A stretch of DNA of 36,775 nucleotides from a virus: positions 1 to 36,775 of the IMG/VR virus record IMGVR_UViG_3300030060_003777; one strand, given 5' to 3'. The notes under the pieces were generated by a model. That model did not search any database and was not told the origin of the DNA. It saw nothing but the letters and a program-made list of their open reading frames with translations. Made by a program: the position numbers and the translations under genes. Below, piece after piece: positions 24,905 through 31,367 of this stretch; position 1 is the stretch's first letter; every line of letters begins with the position of its first letter.

Positions 24905-27291
24905 TCCTTAATATTTGAGTTTAAACATACTGCTAAATGCTCTGCTGTAGAGTATGGCATATTTAATAGCTCTACATTTGTAAAGTACCATGTATCTGTT
25001 GTGTTGTTTGTTTGTGAAATAGTCATATAGTCATCATAGCCACTTACACTGTTTGTTATAGTTACAACAAAAGCATAAAAAGTTTTTTGTGTTGTTGTTA
25101 CAACGTGAGAGCCATCTGCATCACGAGGGATAAAACTTAAGTGACTAAAAGAAGTTCCCTGATTTATACCAAAGCAAATATTTGGGGCTGTTCCTCCAGA
25201 TGACCATACATCTGCCTTCATTAAGAAAGTTCTACGATATGGTAAATAAACATTGGTGCTAAAGGATGTATCAGAAGTGCTCATTTTTCTTAGGTAAGCT
25301 CTTCCTAGTATAGCCCCCTCTTTACCTGTACCACCATCGTTTTCAAAGTTACCATTCCCTGAGCCTGTAATCTCTACCCTACCAGATGATGTATTTACAT
25401 TAAAGCCACCTATGGTTGTGTTAGGAGAGTAATCTGCCCAGTTGGGAGAGCCTGTTATTGTTTTATCGTCATCGCTATTTATAAATGAGTATTTTTGACC
25501 TGTTAGCCTCTCTTTTTTACCATTTTTAGAAAATTGCCTACATAAATCTCCAGGCTCCCATGTAAGGTTGTCTGCAGAAGTATCTACATCTGAAATTCTA
25601 CCACTTACAAGAACCTTAATTACATCGCCTGGGCTTCCTGATTCTAGTGCAAGTCCCCACATATTACTTGGCACTCCATATTGACCATAAAGTTCACCCA
25701 CATGGCTTGGAATTTCATCACGTTTAGCCATTAACTTGCCAAATTTATTTACACAAAGTGCAACTGGGTGTTTTTTAGCTGTAACATCTGTAGTAGAAGT
25801 GCCCCCATAAAGCTCTGCTGTTACTATTTGTTGCTCTTTAAAATCTCTTATACTCGCTCTATTTATCCCTGGGAAAATACATATCTTTCCAGTAGTATTA
25901 ACTGTTGTTGCATAAGTGCGTGGAGTCCAATCATCTTCGGAAGATGGTGCATTCTCATCTACTGTGTTACCATATTTTTCATATACTAAAATATTATCTA
26001 TCTCTATATTTCTTGCTGTTGTTTCTGCCACGCTATAAATCCTAAGTGGTCCAGAGGCATCTGTGCACGTTACCTCAACCCTGTGATACCTATTATTAGT
26101 AGTGGCTGTTATGTCGCTAGATGTAGCCCCACCTAAATCAATTCTCATTGTTATATTTCCACTTCCTTTGTGGTCAATTTGTGCAGAGATTATATATTTT
26201 TTACCTACTACTAAAGTCTCCATATCTGAAACTGGTAATAGTGCACCCTCATCTTCATTGTCGGTTGTTGTTGTTATATACATTTTATTTGCAGTAGTAT
26301 CATCTACATTCACGCTTGCGTCTGCTATATTGTATCCTACCCAGTTACCTGAATCGTGTGCTAAGCCTCTGTCATTTGAAACTTTTATAATATCTTTCCC
26401 TAAACAAAAGAATTCACCATTTCCTTCAAAATGAGTCAAAAGAGAATTTTCAGTTACATCTGTTTGGTTGGTTTGCACATGACCAGCTACAACTATATCA
26501 ACTACGTCACCAGCGTTTCCTCCAGTCTCACATATTCCCCAATGACCAAAATTTACCCAGTATCCATTAAAGTTTGTATTAGAAATAAAATCAAGACTAT
26601 CAGCGTTTATAGGACCTATTTCTAGACCTCCTCTTGCTATTAAATCTCCATCGGTATTAATAAAAAGCTTTACTGGTACCCCAGCTGGAATGGATGCGTT
26701 ATCTCCCCCATCGTATGTCCCTACTAGCTTTGCTTGAACTCTGTGTGATTCTCCATGCGAGTAGTCTGATATCTGTGGGGTTTGTACGCCCTGCCATATT
26801 ATAAACTCTCCATCATCACCATTGCCAGTCACTACTCCAAGAGTATTTACCATACTTTGCCTTTCTTCAGTAGATTGATTAAAATGACTTGTATTAGCGT
26901 GACAAAATTGACGAGCGTGGTCATCTGGTGAGTTTGTGTGTACACCTTCGGTTGGTAGAAGACCTTTAATCCACCTCCCTACATCACTAGATGTATTAGA
27001 ATTAGGAAACTTTACCTTCCCTTGCAGGACAACCTCTACTATATCACCAGCATTTGCCTTTCTCTCTACGATACCCCATCTACCTTGCATTACTCTGTAT
27101 GCACTAAGATAAGTACTTGCAGTCGCTGCCATTAAAGAAGGGGTTGCTGTTAGTTTCATACTATTGTGAGAGGTTGCATCGTACTCAACATTTATATAGA
27201 CTGGACACGCACCATATATGCTCTCAGTGAGCTCTGCGTGAACTGCTTGTCTTGCACTAAAATTTGTTATATGTGGACTACCAGTGTACAT
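24889..27291 (-). CDS. Long decoration-domain/carbohydrate-binding-like virion protein (800 residues)
   Basis: This sister of the 721-residue protein has three decoration-like copies. Copy 1 spans 8-158, with GRWGIVERKANAGDIVEVVL and closing IIWQG. Copy 2 spans 175-475, with HWGICETGGNAGDVVDIVVA, an inserted jelly-roll module about 300-440 ending in NIEIDNILVYEKY, and closing ICIFPG. Copy 3 spans 482-575, with MWGLALESGSPGDVIKVLVS, followed by another jelly-roll-like region about 600-780 with YLPYRRTFLMKADVWSSGG. It starts one base before the terminase stop overlap. As with its sister, a surface-exposed, glycan-binding virion protein is the best inference. Confidence 0.65.
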   Translation of the reverse strand: MYTGSPHITNFSARQAVHAELTESIYGACPVYINVEYDATSHNSMKLTATPSLMAATASTYLSAYRVMQGRWGIVERKANAGDIVEVVLQGKVKFPNSNTSSDVGRWIKGLLPTEGVHTNSPDDHARQFCHANTSHFNQSTEERQSMVNTLGVVTGNGDDGEFIIWQGVQTPQISDYSHGESHRVQAKLVGTYDGGDNASIPAGVPVKLFINTDGDLIARGGLEIGPINADSLDFISNTNFNGYWVNFGHWGICETGGNAGDVVDIVVAGHVQTNQTDVTENSLLTHFEGNGEFFCLGKDIIKVSNDRGLAHDSGNWVGYNIADASVNVDDTTANKMYITTTTDNEDEGALLPVSDMETLVVGKKYIISAQIDHKGSGNITMRIDLGGATSSDITATTNNRYHRVEVTCTDASGPLRIYSVAETTARNIEIDNILVYEKYGNTVDENAPSSEDDWTPRTYATTVNTTGKICIFPGINRASIRDFKEQQIVTAELYGGTSTTDVTAKKHPVALCVNKFGKLMAKRDEIPSHVGELYGQYGVPSNMWGLALESGSPGDVIKVLVSGRISDVDTSADNLTWEPGDLCRQFSKNGKKERLTGQKYSFINSDDDKTITGSPNWADYSPNTTIGGFNVNTSSGRVEITGSGNGNFENDGGTGKEGAILGRAYLRKMSTSDTSFSTNVYLPYRRTFLMKADVWSSGGTAPNICFGINQGTSFSHLSFIPRDADGSHVVTTTQKTFYAFVVTITNSVSGYDDYMTISQTNNTTDTWYFTNVELLNMPYSTAEHLAVCLNSNIKEWYIH

Positions 27292-28717
27292 TAATTCATT
27301 CCCCTAAAATCTATTGTGTCATCGTTTTCTTCAAACTCTAATAATTTTTCTATCTGTTGCTGTAATATTGGCTTCTTAGCTGGTTGCTGTGGAGGTGCTT
27401 GTATATGTGTTAAACTGTACCTCACTGCATCACAGATATGGTCTTCAAGTGTAGTGTCTATATCCTCTGGGTTCTTATCGTCTCTTATCATCTCTGGTAG
27501 CGTCCTTGCTAAGTTTGGACACGTTCCATCTATAATGAAGAAATTAGGTAATACTCCCTTCTTATAGTGCATTAACTGAGCCATGTTGCTCCATCCTATT
27601 ACCCTCGAGTTGTTTGCTGGTACTAGGTTTGGTACAAACTGACCTAACGCCGTTGCTATAGACTTGTCTGTGTACATGGGTGTTGCTGGGTTGTTCCATC
27701 TCATGGGATTCTTTGCCCACATCGAGGGGTCACCTAGACTCATAAATATCTCTTCATCTCCAGTCATATTTAGTATCTCTTGTCCCCACTGGGAAGGGTG
27801 CTTCTCTGTTCCATATAGCTCCCTATAGCAGAATACTCTGTTGTCTGGTGTTACCTCTATCCATATACACGCAAATGGTGCACTAAAGCCCCAGTCAATA
27901 CCGATGTACTTTTTATTAAAGCTCTGACCATATCCGAACTTCTTAGCTACATCCTCTGGTATGACGTGCATCTTAGGGTTCCATTCAGTAAAATACTGAC
28001 CAGCAAATATGTCCCAGTCTCCATGTCTCCACGCTGAGCGTAGTGGCTCTGGTAGATTATCTAAGAAATCAACGTAATCTGGGTCATTCTCCATTAGGGT
28101 AGGGTTGTTGTCTACTGTTGCTGGTATATACATTCTATACCTAGAGTTACCCTCTTTAAACGCCACCTCTGGTTTATGACCTTGTATGAAACGTCTCTTT
28201 ACCCATTGATGACCTTTACCACCTGGATTTGCTGTGCAGAACACCTTAGGCTCTAGTCCCTTTACTGTGCTTCTACAACTTGATATCAATTTCAAATAGC
28301 TTTCTTCTGATGGTATCTGGGTGAGCTCCTCTATTAATATTCTCTGGTACTCATGTCCCTGATACTTTGTGTAGGCACTCTCATCTTTTAAATGCCCACA
28401 TCTTATTATTGCTCCTGAGGGAAACTTTATTGTTGCTGGTTTCCCAGTTACCTTTGCATGAGGGTACATCTTATGTGCTCTATCTACCCAGTCTGCAAGG
28501 TCATCAGCATTTCTTCTTATTACTAGCATTCTAGCTTCTGGATTGTCTGTAGCTCTTAACAGCCACGCCATTCCACAATCTGTCTTACCTCCACCTCTTG
28601 CAAATCAATCCCCCACCAACTTAATGATGGGGGCAATTAAGCTCCACCATAAAGGCATTCATATACATCACTAACCTGTAATGCAAACGTCTGAGCACCT
28701 TCATGGGGCTTCCAAAT
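27291..28717 (-). CDS. terL: Terminase large subunit, coding sequence interrupted inside Walker A
   Basis: The C-terminal frame (27291-28598) has Walker B YQRILIEEL, the coupling motif VFCTAN, and RNase H-like nuclease residues in IGIDWGFSAP, CYRELYG, SLGDPSMWA and DHICDAVRYS. The N-terminal frame (28637-28717) encodes WKPHEGAQTF then QVSDVYECLYGGA, immediately followed by TAA. Forty-one bases later the frame resumes as RGGGKTDCGMAWLL. Joined, this gives GGARGGGKT, the usual Walker A of this family, and a 461-residue protein. The first ATG of the downstream frame (28571) lies after the Walker A lysine, so two separate ORFs could not make the ATPase. The apparent start is ATT overlapping the small terminase stop. 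Either a recoding event skips 28599-28639 or this copy is dead. Confidence 0.9.
28599..28639 (-). other. 41-nt intervening element with stem-loop inside terL (candidate bypass element)
   Basis: On the minus strand the N-terminal frame ends GGT GGA GCT TAA, and the C-terminal frame resumes GCA AGA GGT GGA GGT AAG. The skipped stretch carries a hairpin at 28610-28633: CCCCCATCA pairs with TGGTGGGGG (one G-T wobble) around a 6-nt loop. The matching alanine codons GCT and GCA could be take-off and landing sites for one tRNA. The layout (stop codon directly after take-off, hairpin, matching landing codon, 41-nt hop) resembles the 50-nt bypass in phage T4 gene 60 and the short mitochondrial byp elements of Magnusiomyces. 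Recoding itself is not shown by sequence. Confidence 0.6.
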
Positions 28718-29079
28718 TACTCCTTCGGTGATGGTTCTTCCTTTGGTAATACAACAAAGCCAGTAACTGAGTCGGATTCTATTGATATATCTTGCGCCTT
28801 TAATGTCGGTATAATCTTATCTACTACAACCTTTGCACAGCTTGTTGCATCCTTATGCTCATCCTCTGAGCCTAGTGTTGATGCTATCTGTATTACCTTG
28901 TTTAAAATATCTAATGCCTTTGGATTGCTTCTAAACTGCTCAGCTGTAGACTTACCCTTCTTAGGTCTGCCATTAGGGTTCAATGTATGTCCCTTAGTTA
29001 TTTTGCCTTTAGCATCTCTGCCATCATTCCTTACTTCTTCTGGCTTATAGTCTGGTGCGTCTTCTGTGTAGTTTGGCAT
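28717..29079 (-). CDS. Terminase small subunit-like protein
   Basis: This protein is about 120 residues long. The N-terminal part is acidic. The segment GHTLNPNGRPKKGKSTAEQF is the NPNGRPxG signature seen in DUF5681-type proteins encoded next to large terminases. The middle helix has NPKALDILNKVIQIASTLG. The frame opens with two ATGs, at 29083-29085 and 29077-29079; the second has the better distance from AAGGA. The stop TAA overlaps the ATT start of the large terminase. A DNA-binding packaging subunit is inferred from place and motif. Confidence 0.7.
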   Translation of the reverse strand: MPNYTEDAPDYKPEEVRNDGRDAKGKITKGHTLNPNGRPKKGKSTAEQFRSNPKALDILNKVIQIASTLGSEDEHKDATSCAKVVVDKIIPTLKAQDISIESDSVTGFVVLPKEEPSPKE

Positions 29080-29213
29080 ATCCATTCCTTCTTAAAATAT
29101 TGTCTTATCTTATCTGCTATAGGTTCACTAGTCTCACTATAGTGGTAGTAACCTTTACAATCTATATTGTCCTTTGAGGGCTTTCTTGACCTTATTTGCA
29201 TACTTTTTTCCAT
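29031..29213 (-). CDS. Doubtful small ORF overlapping terminase small subunit
   Basis: This is a 60-residue frame with CKGYYHYSETSEPIADKIRQ in the middle. It overlaps genes on both sides by more than 50 nt, which is unusual here. It does fill the otherwise empty 29086-29154. Its middle third looks protein-like, whereas its two ends are low-complexity and out of frame with accepted genes. A shorter product starting inside is possible. I would not rely on it. Confidence 0.25.
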   Translation of the reverse strand: MEKSMQIRSRKPSKDNIDCKGYYHYSETSEPIADKIRQYFKKEWICQTTQKTHQTISQKK

Positions 29214-29379
29214 TAACCTTAGCTCCCTCTACCATCCCATTTTTAAAGCCTATTTCATACGCATTTCCACACGCATTTTCAATGATTGTACTAGTCCTTT
29301 TGAACTTTGTAAGGATGTTAATCAGTAATCTATCGATTTTATTTTCTTTCATAATGCTTGTATTTTTCCTGTTCTTCAC
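29155..29379 (-). CDS. Small Lys-rich protein of unknown function
   Basis: The ORF has 74 residues from a GTG start at 29377-29379 or 65 from an ATG at 29350-29352. It has a helical middle with IDRLLINILTKFKRTSTI and a basic C-terminus with GAKVNGKKYANKVKKALKG. The gene lies between the 43-residue basic gene and terminase small subunit. No motif is recognised. Confidence 0.5.
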   Translation of the reverse strand: MKNRKNTSIMKENKIDRLLINILTKFKRTSTIIENACGNAYEIGFKNGMVEGAKVNGKKYANKVKKALKGQYRL

Positions 29380-29401
29380 CTGTTTTTACAGGATTTACAG
29401 G

Positions 29402-29533
29402 CTAGTAATTAATTTCTTTCTTTTTAATCCTGGCACCCATAAGTCCAGCCATGCCACCCTTTCTAACTTTGTTCTGTAGCATTGTTAAAAGCTTCTTTCT
29501 TTTGTTTGCTTTACCCATCATTTTTTGTATCAT
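29402..29533 (-). CDS. 43-residue basic peptide
   Basis: The ORF starts MIQKMMGKANKRKKLLTMLQ and contains KGGMAGLMGARIKKKE. Its ATG overlaps the TAA of the upstream membrane-protein gene (TAATG). It is strongly basic with a Gly/Met-rich hinge. The stop-start overlap supports expression as part of the leftward series; function is unknown. Confidence 0.6.
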   Translation of the reverse strand: MIQKMMGKANKRKKLLTMLQNKVRKGGMAGLMGARIKKKEINY

Positions 29534-29811
29534 TAGTTTACCTCTTTGAACTCGCTATCATCTGGTATGTAGCTGTCTTTGGTTGTGGTGTCTGTACCTA
29601 TGTATTCTTTTAGTGTTTCTTCATATGTAGAGAAGTCATATATGGGGTTCACTTCTGTGTCGATAGAAGGCTCCTCTTCGGTCTGGATTGGTGCTGTGAA
29701 TTTCTGCACCATATTATCAGCCAGTTTGTTGCCCATATAAATAGAGAGCGTGGACAAGCCATAGCCAGTACCAACGCCCAGTGCAAATAAACATACTTCT
29801 ATCATACGCAT
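29533..29811 (-). CDS. First gene of the leftward series, small membrane protein
   Basis: The protein is about 92 residues from ATG 29809-29811 (a GTG 30 bases further upstream is less likely because it lies inside an inverted repeat). The N-terminal hydrophobic segment VCLFALGVGTGYGLSTLSIY should span the membrane. The remainder is acidic, with EEEPSIDTEVNPIYDFSTYE. It is the first leftward gene after the divergent control region. Function is unknown; a membrane or superinfection role would be speculation. Confidence 0.6.
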   Translation of the reverse strand: MRMIEVCLFALGVGTGYGLSTLSIYMGNKLADNMVQKFTAPIQTEEEPSIDTEVNPIYDFSTYEETLKEYIGTDTTTKDSYIPDDSEFKEVN

Positions 29812-29817
29812 AGTATA
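29812..29817 (-). promoter_or_regulatory. Possible -10 element of the leftward promoter
   Basis: The minus strand reads TATTATACT just upstream of the first leftward gene, giving a candidate -10 (TATACT, or TATTAT shifted by 3). No good -35 lies at 16-18 nt. Because it almost touches the ATG at 29811, the transcript would be leaderless or translation would begin at the next ATG (29803-29805). Weak evidence. Confidence 0.3.
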
Positions 29818-29827
29818 ATACAAAAAA

Positions 29828-29841
29828 GTGATACAAATCAC
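29828..29841. promoter_or_regulatory. Inverted repeat, candidate operator
   Basis: GTGATACAAATCAC is a perfect 5-bp dyad (GTGAT / ATCAC) with a 4-bp centre, lying between the divergent gene series and just upstream of the possible leftward -10. Its position suits a repressor site that controls the first leftward gene. The ribbon-helix-helix protein encoded at 31233-31367 is a candidate ligand, by inference only. Confidence 0.4.
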
Positions 29842-29906
29842 CTTATTTAAAAGTAAGTAAATAAACTTTTTTTATAAGGAGGATTAAAGAAACTTCTTTT
29901 TTTTTC

Positions 29907-29935
29907 TTGCATAGTTTTCTGGAATTCCTTAAACT
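29907..29935 (+). promoter_or_regulatory. Candidate rightward sigma-70-type promoter
   Basis: TTGCAT (29907-29912) and TAAACT (29930-29935) are separated by 17 bp and lie 37 nt before the first rightward ATG. The spacer contains the palindrome GGAATTCC, which could bind a regulator. The whole stretch 29842-29972 has no gene and also holds an A/T-rich run and a perfect TAAGGAGG with no start codon after it. Confidence 0.4.
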
Positions 29936-29972
29936 AGTGTAGCGTTTAACGATAACAAACAAAGGAGTGGCA

Positions 29973-30158
29973 ATGAAAAAGAAACTAAATAAACAAGCAG
30001 ATTGTAAAACTTGTGATGGACAAGGATATAAATTCTTCACAGATGCAGAATTAAGTAAATGGGTATCAATGGGTGGGGATTATTTCAATATTTCCCATAA
30101 GTGTCCAGATTGCGATAATGACTCGTATGATTGTGGGGGGGTATTTCCAAGAATATAA
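29973..30158 (+). CDS. Zinc-finger mini-protein, DnaJ-like CxxCxGxG
   Basis: This 61-residue protein starts at the ATG after AAAGGAGTGGCA; an in-frame GTG six bases earlier lies inside the ribosome-binding element and is not the start. The motifs CKTCDGQGYKF and HKCPDCDND form a CxxC-x(n)-CxxC zinc site like one repeat of the DnaJ cysteine-rich region. It is the first rightward (early-type) gene and is directly followed by the hammerhead-like RNA. Its target is unknown. Confidence 0.75.
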   Translation: MKKKLNKQADCKTCDGQGYKFFTDAELSKWVSMGGDYFNISHKCPDCDNDSYDCGGVFPRI

Positions 30159-30213
30159 TCCACTGATGAGGGGGGTCCACTTGGGTCCCCTAGAAACCCT
30201 AGGGTCTGGAAAC
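30159..30213 (+). ncRNA. Hammerhead ribozyme-like fold (type I arrangement)
   Basis: The core CTGATGA lies at 30163-30169, GAA at 30193-30195, and the cleavage triplet GTC at 30204-30206. Stem I is TCCA (30159-30162) with TGGA (30207-30210). Stem II runs from 30170 to 30192 with GGGG/CCCC, two further C-G pairs and a 5-nt loop ACTTG. Stem III is the self-complementary ACCCTAGGGT (30196-30205), with the expected A15.1-U16.1 closing pair. Cleavage would fall after C30206. One deviation is that the pair next to the core in stem II is G-A instead of G-C. There is no U-run, so it is not an intrinsic terminator. It starts directly after the stop codon of the zinc-finger gene. Confidence 0.6.
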
Positions 30214-30235
30214 AATTAACAAAAGGAGTAGCAAA

Positions 30236-30544
30236 ATGAAAAGAATAAAAAATATACATATGACAGAACATAGAAAAAATCACATCTTATTTGATGTAGT
30301 GTTTGAGTGTGAAAAAACTGAGGACTTGATAGTGTTCAGTATAGCTATGGGATATCCTAACGATTGGACTAGTAACGTCAAAACACCTAACGAGAATTTT
30401 GTTGACATAGACTCTATGGATGTAAATGTTGTGAAGAAATTCTGTGAACTTGTTGCCAATGGAGTTATCTCAGATACTGGAGACTTACATTATTTTGATG
30501 AGAAAGCAATTAACGTACTTAATATACCAACAGAAAAGGAGTAG
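30236..30544 (+). CDS. Small early-operon protein of unknown function
   Basis: This 102-residue protein starts MKRIKNIHMTEHRKN, with a possible mixed alpha/beta fold and no cysteine motif. It ends EKE-stop, where AAG GAG TAG is the ribosome-binding element of the next gene read as codons. It lies just after the hammerhead-like element, so cleavage would leave its mRNA with a short 5' leader beginning TGGAAAC. Confidence 0.6.
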   Translation: MKRIKNIHMTEHRKNHILFDVVFECEKTEDLIVFSIAMGYPNDWTSNVKTPNENFVDIDSMDVNVVKKFCELVANGVISDTGDLHYFDEKAINVLNIPTEKE

Positions 30545-30546
30545 CA

Positions 30547-30804
30547 ATGAAATATAAAATCGTAAGAATGTATAGAGATGACAGACCTAGTAAGATTATG
30601 TATACTGGGTTCACCTTAGAACAAGCTCAAGCACACTGCCAGAATCCAAATACAAGTGGTGATGGTTGGTTTGATGGGTATGAGGAGATAAGTGTAACCC
30701 AGACTGAACTAGAGTCAGCTCTGGAAGATGCTTTCATAGCAGAAAAAGACATTGTATCATTTTATAAAAAGAATGTTAATAAACTAAAAGGGAGTAGCAA
30801 ATAA
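30547..30804 (+). CDS. Small conserved phage protein, early operon
   Basis: This 85-residue protein has KYKIVRMYRDDRPSKIMYTG, FTLEQAQAHCQNPNTSGDG and WFDGYEEI. The pattern of a KIxRxYRD start, TLEQAQAHCxxP and a WFDGY ending is one I associate with short proteins found in many phages, of unknown function. It follows the GGAGTAGCA element and overlaps the next start by one base. Confidence 0.65.
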   Translation: MKYKIVRMYRDDRPSKIMYTGFTLEQAQAHCQNPNTSGDGWFDGYEEISVTQTELESALEDAFIAEKDIVSFYKKNVNKLKGSSK

Positions 30805-31040
30805 TGAAAGAAGGAATAAGAGATAGAGTATTAGGGGTAGTAGAAAGATATTTTGATGAATGGCTTATTGAAGAGGATTGGTGGCATGGTTTATGGGATT
30901 GTGATATAAACGTCTATATGGATGAAAAAGGTGCTATTGTCATATCTGTTTATGGATTGACACCCACATCAGACATTGACCTATATGAAACCAATACAAG
31001 TGACTTAAAGGCAACATTTAACATAAAGGGGGTAGCGTAA
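30804..31040 (+). CDS. Small acidic early-operon protein
   Basis: This 78-residue protein has ERYFDEWLIEEDWWHGLWDC and INVYMDEKGAIVISVYGLTP, is Trp-rich and acidic, and ends in KGVA. The KGVA tail is encoded by AAGGGGGTAGCG, which is also the ribosome-binding element of the following gene. No function is recognised; acidic early proteins of this size often bind host enzymes, but this is only a general expectation. Confidence 0.6.
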   Translation: MKEGIRDRVLGVVERYFDEWLIEEDWWHGLWDCDINVYMDEKGAIVISVYGLTPTSDIDLYETNTSDLKATFNIKGVA

Positions 31041-31240
31041 TGAGACTTAAAGACTATGCACAAGACTGGTTACTAGATGGAGGGTATGAGCTTGGTTATA
31101 CTATGGAGTTCTTACCAGAGATGGAAGACATGAGCTGGATAATAAGAGATAGGTTCAAAGCTGAGCACTATAGAGACTGCACACTAAGACAGTGCCACAT
31201 TGAATTTATCAAACTAACAAGGGGGTCAAAAAATGACTAA
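31040..31240 (+). CDS. Small early-operon protein of unknown function
   Basis: This 66-residue protein starts MRLKDYAQDWLLDGGYELGY and contains FKAEHYRDCTLRQCHIEF. It begins at the TAATG overlap with the preceding gene and its end overlaps the start of the ribbon-helix-helix gene by 8 nt. No family is recognised. Confidence 0.55.
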   Translation: MRLKDYAQDWLLDGGYELGYTMEFLPEMEDMSWIIRDRFKAEHYRDCTLRQCHIEFIKLTRGSKND

Positions 31241-31367
31241 AAACGTAAATGTAATGATGGATGTAGAACTTAAAAAAGCTCTTGATAAAGATGCTAAAAA
31301 GAACCATCGTAGTGTAGGTAAGCACATTAACTTTATAATAGATAATTACTTAAAGGGAGTAGCATAA
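31233..31367 (+). CDS. Ribbon-helix-helix (Arc/CopG-like) DNA-binding protein
   Basis: This is a 44-residue ORF. A beta-strand VNVMMDVEL is followed by a helix (KKALDKDAKKN), then the turn HRSVGKHINFIIDNYL, which is the strand-helix-turn-helix plan of Arc, Mnt and CopG repressors. It ends KGVA. Its length is typical of the minimal family. It probably acts as a dimeric repressor; the dyad at 29828-29841 or the palindrome at 29920-29927 are candidate sites. It follows GGGGGTCAAAAA, a weaker variant of the usual element. Confidence 0.7.
   Translation: MTKNVNVMMDVELKKALDKDAKKNHRSVGKHINFIIDNYLKGVA

Noticed and set aside
27291-28571. Terminase as a shorter stand-alone gene starting at ATG 28571
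   Set aside because: That start would lose the Walker A motif and the N-terminal WKPHEGAQ region, both of which are present just upstream with good conservation.
28602-28639. The terL insertion as a tiny transposon or group I/II intron
   Set aside because: At about 40 nt it is far too short for a self-splicing intron, and there is no target duplication beyond GC and no inverted-repeat ends typical of a MITE.
29133-29142. CTCACTATAG, identical to the core of the T7 class III promoter
   Set aside because: Only 10 bases match, the upstream half does not resemble TAATACGA, it faces against the surrounding genes, and no phage RNA polymerase is encoded. Chance is likely.
29379-29392. CCTGT-TTTT-ACAGG hairpin upstream of a small gene
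   Set aside because: A 5-bp AT-closed stem is common in this AT-rich sequence, and its T residues are in the loop, not downstream; no role can be supported.
30163-30210. The GC-rich region as an intrinsic transcription terminator
   Set aside because: No U-run follows and downstream genes of the same operon continue without another promoter that I can see; the hammerhead core explains the fixed bases better.
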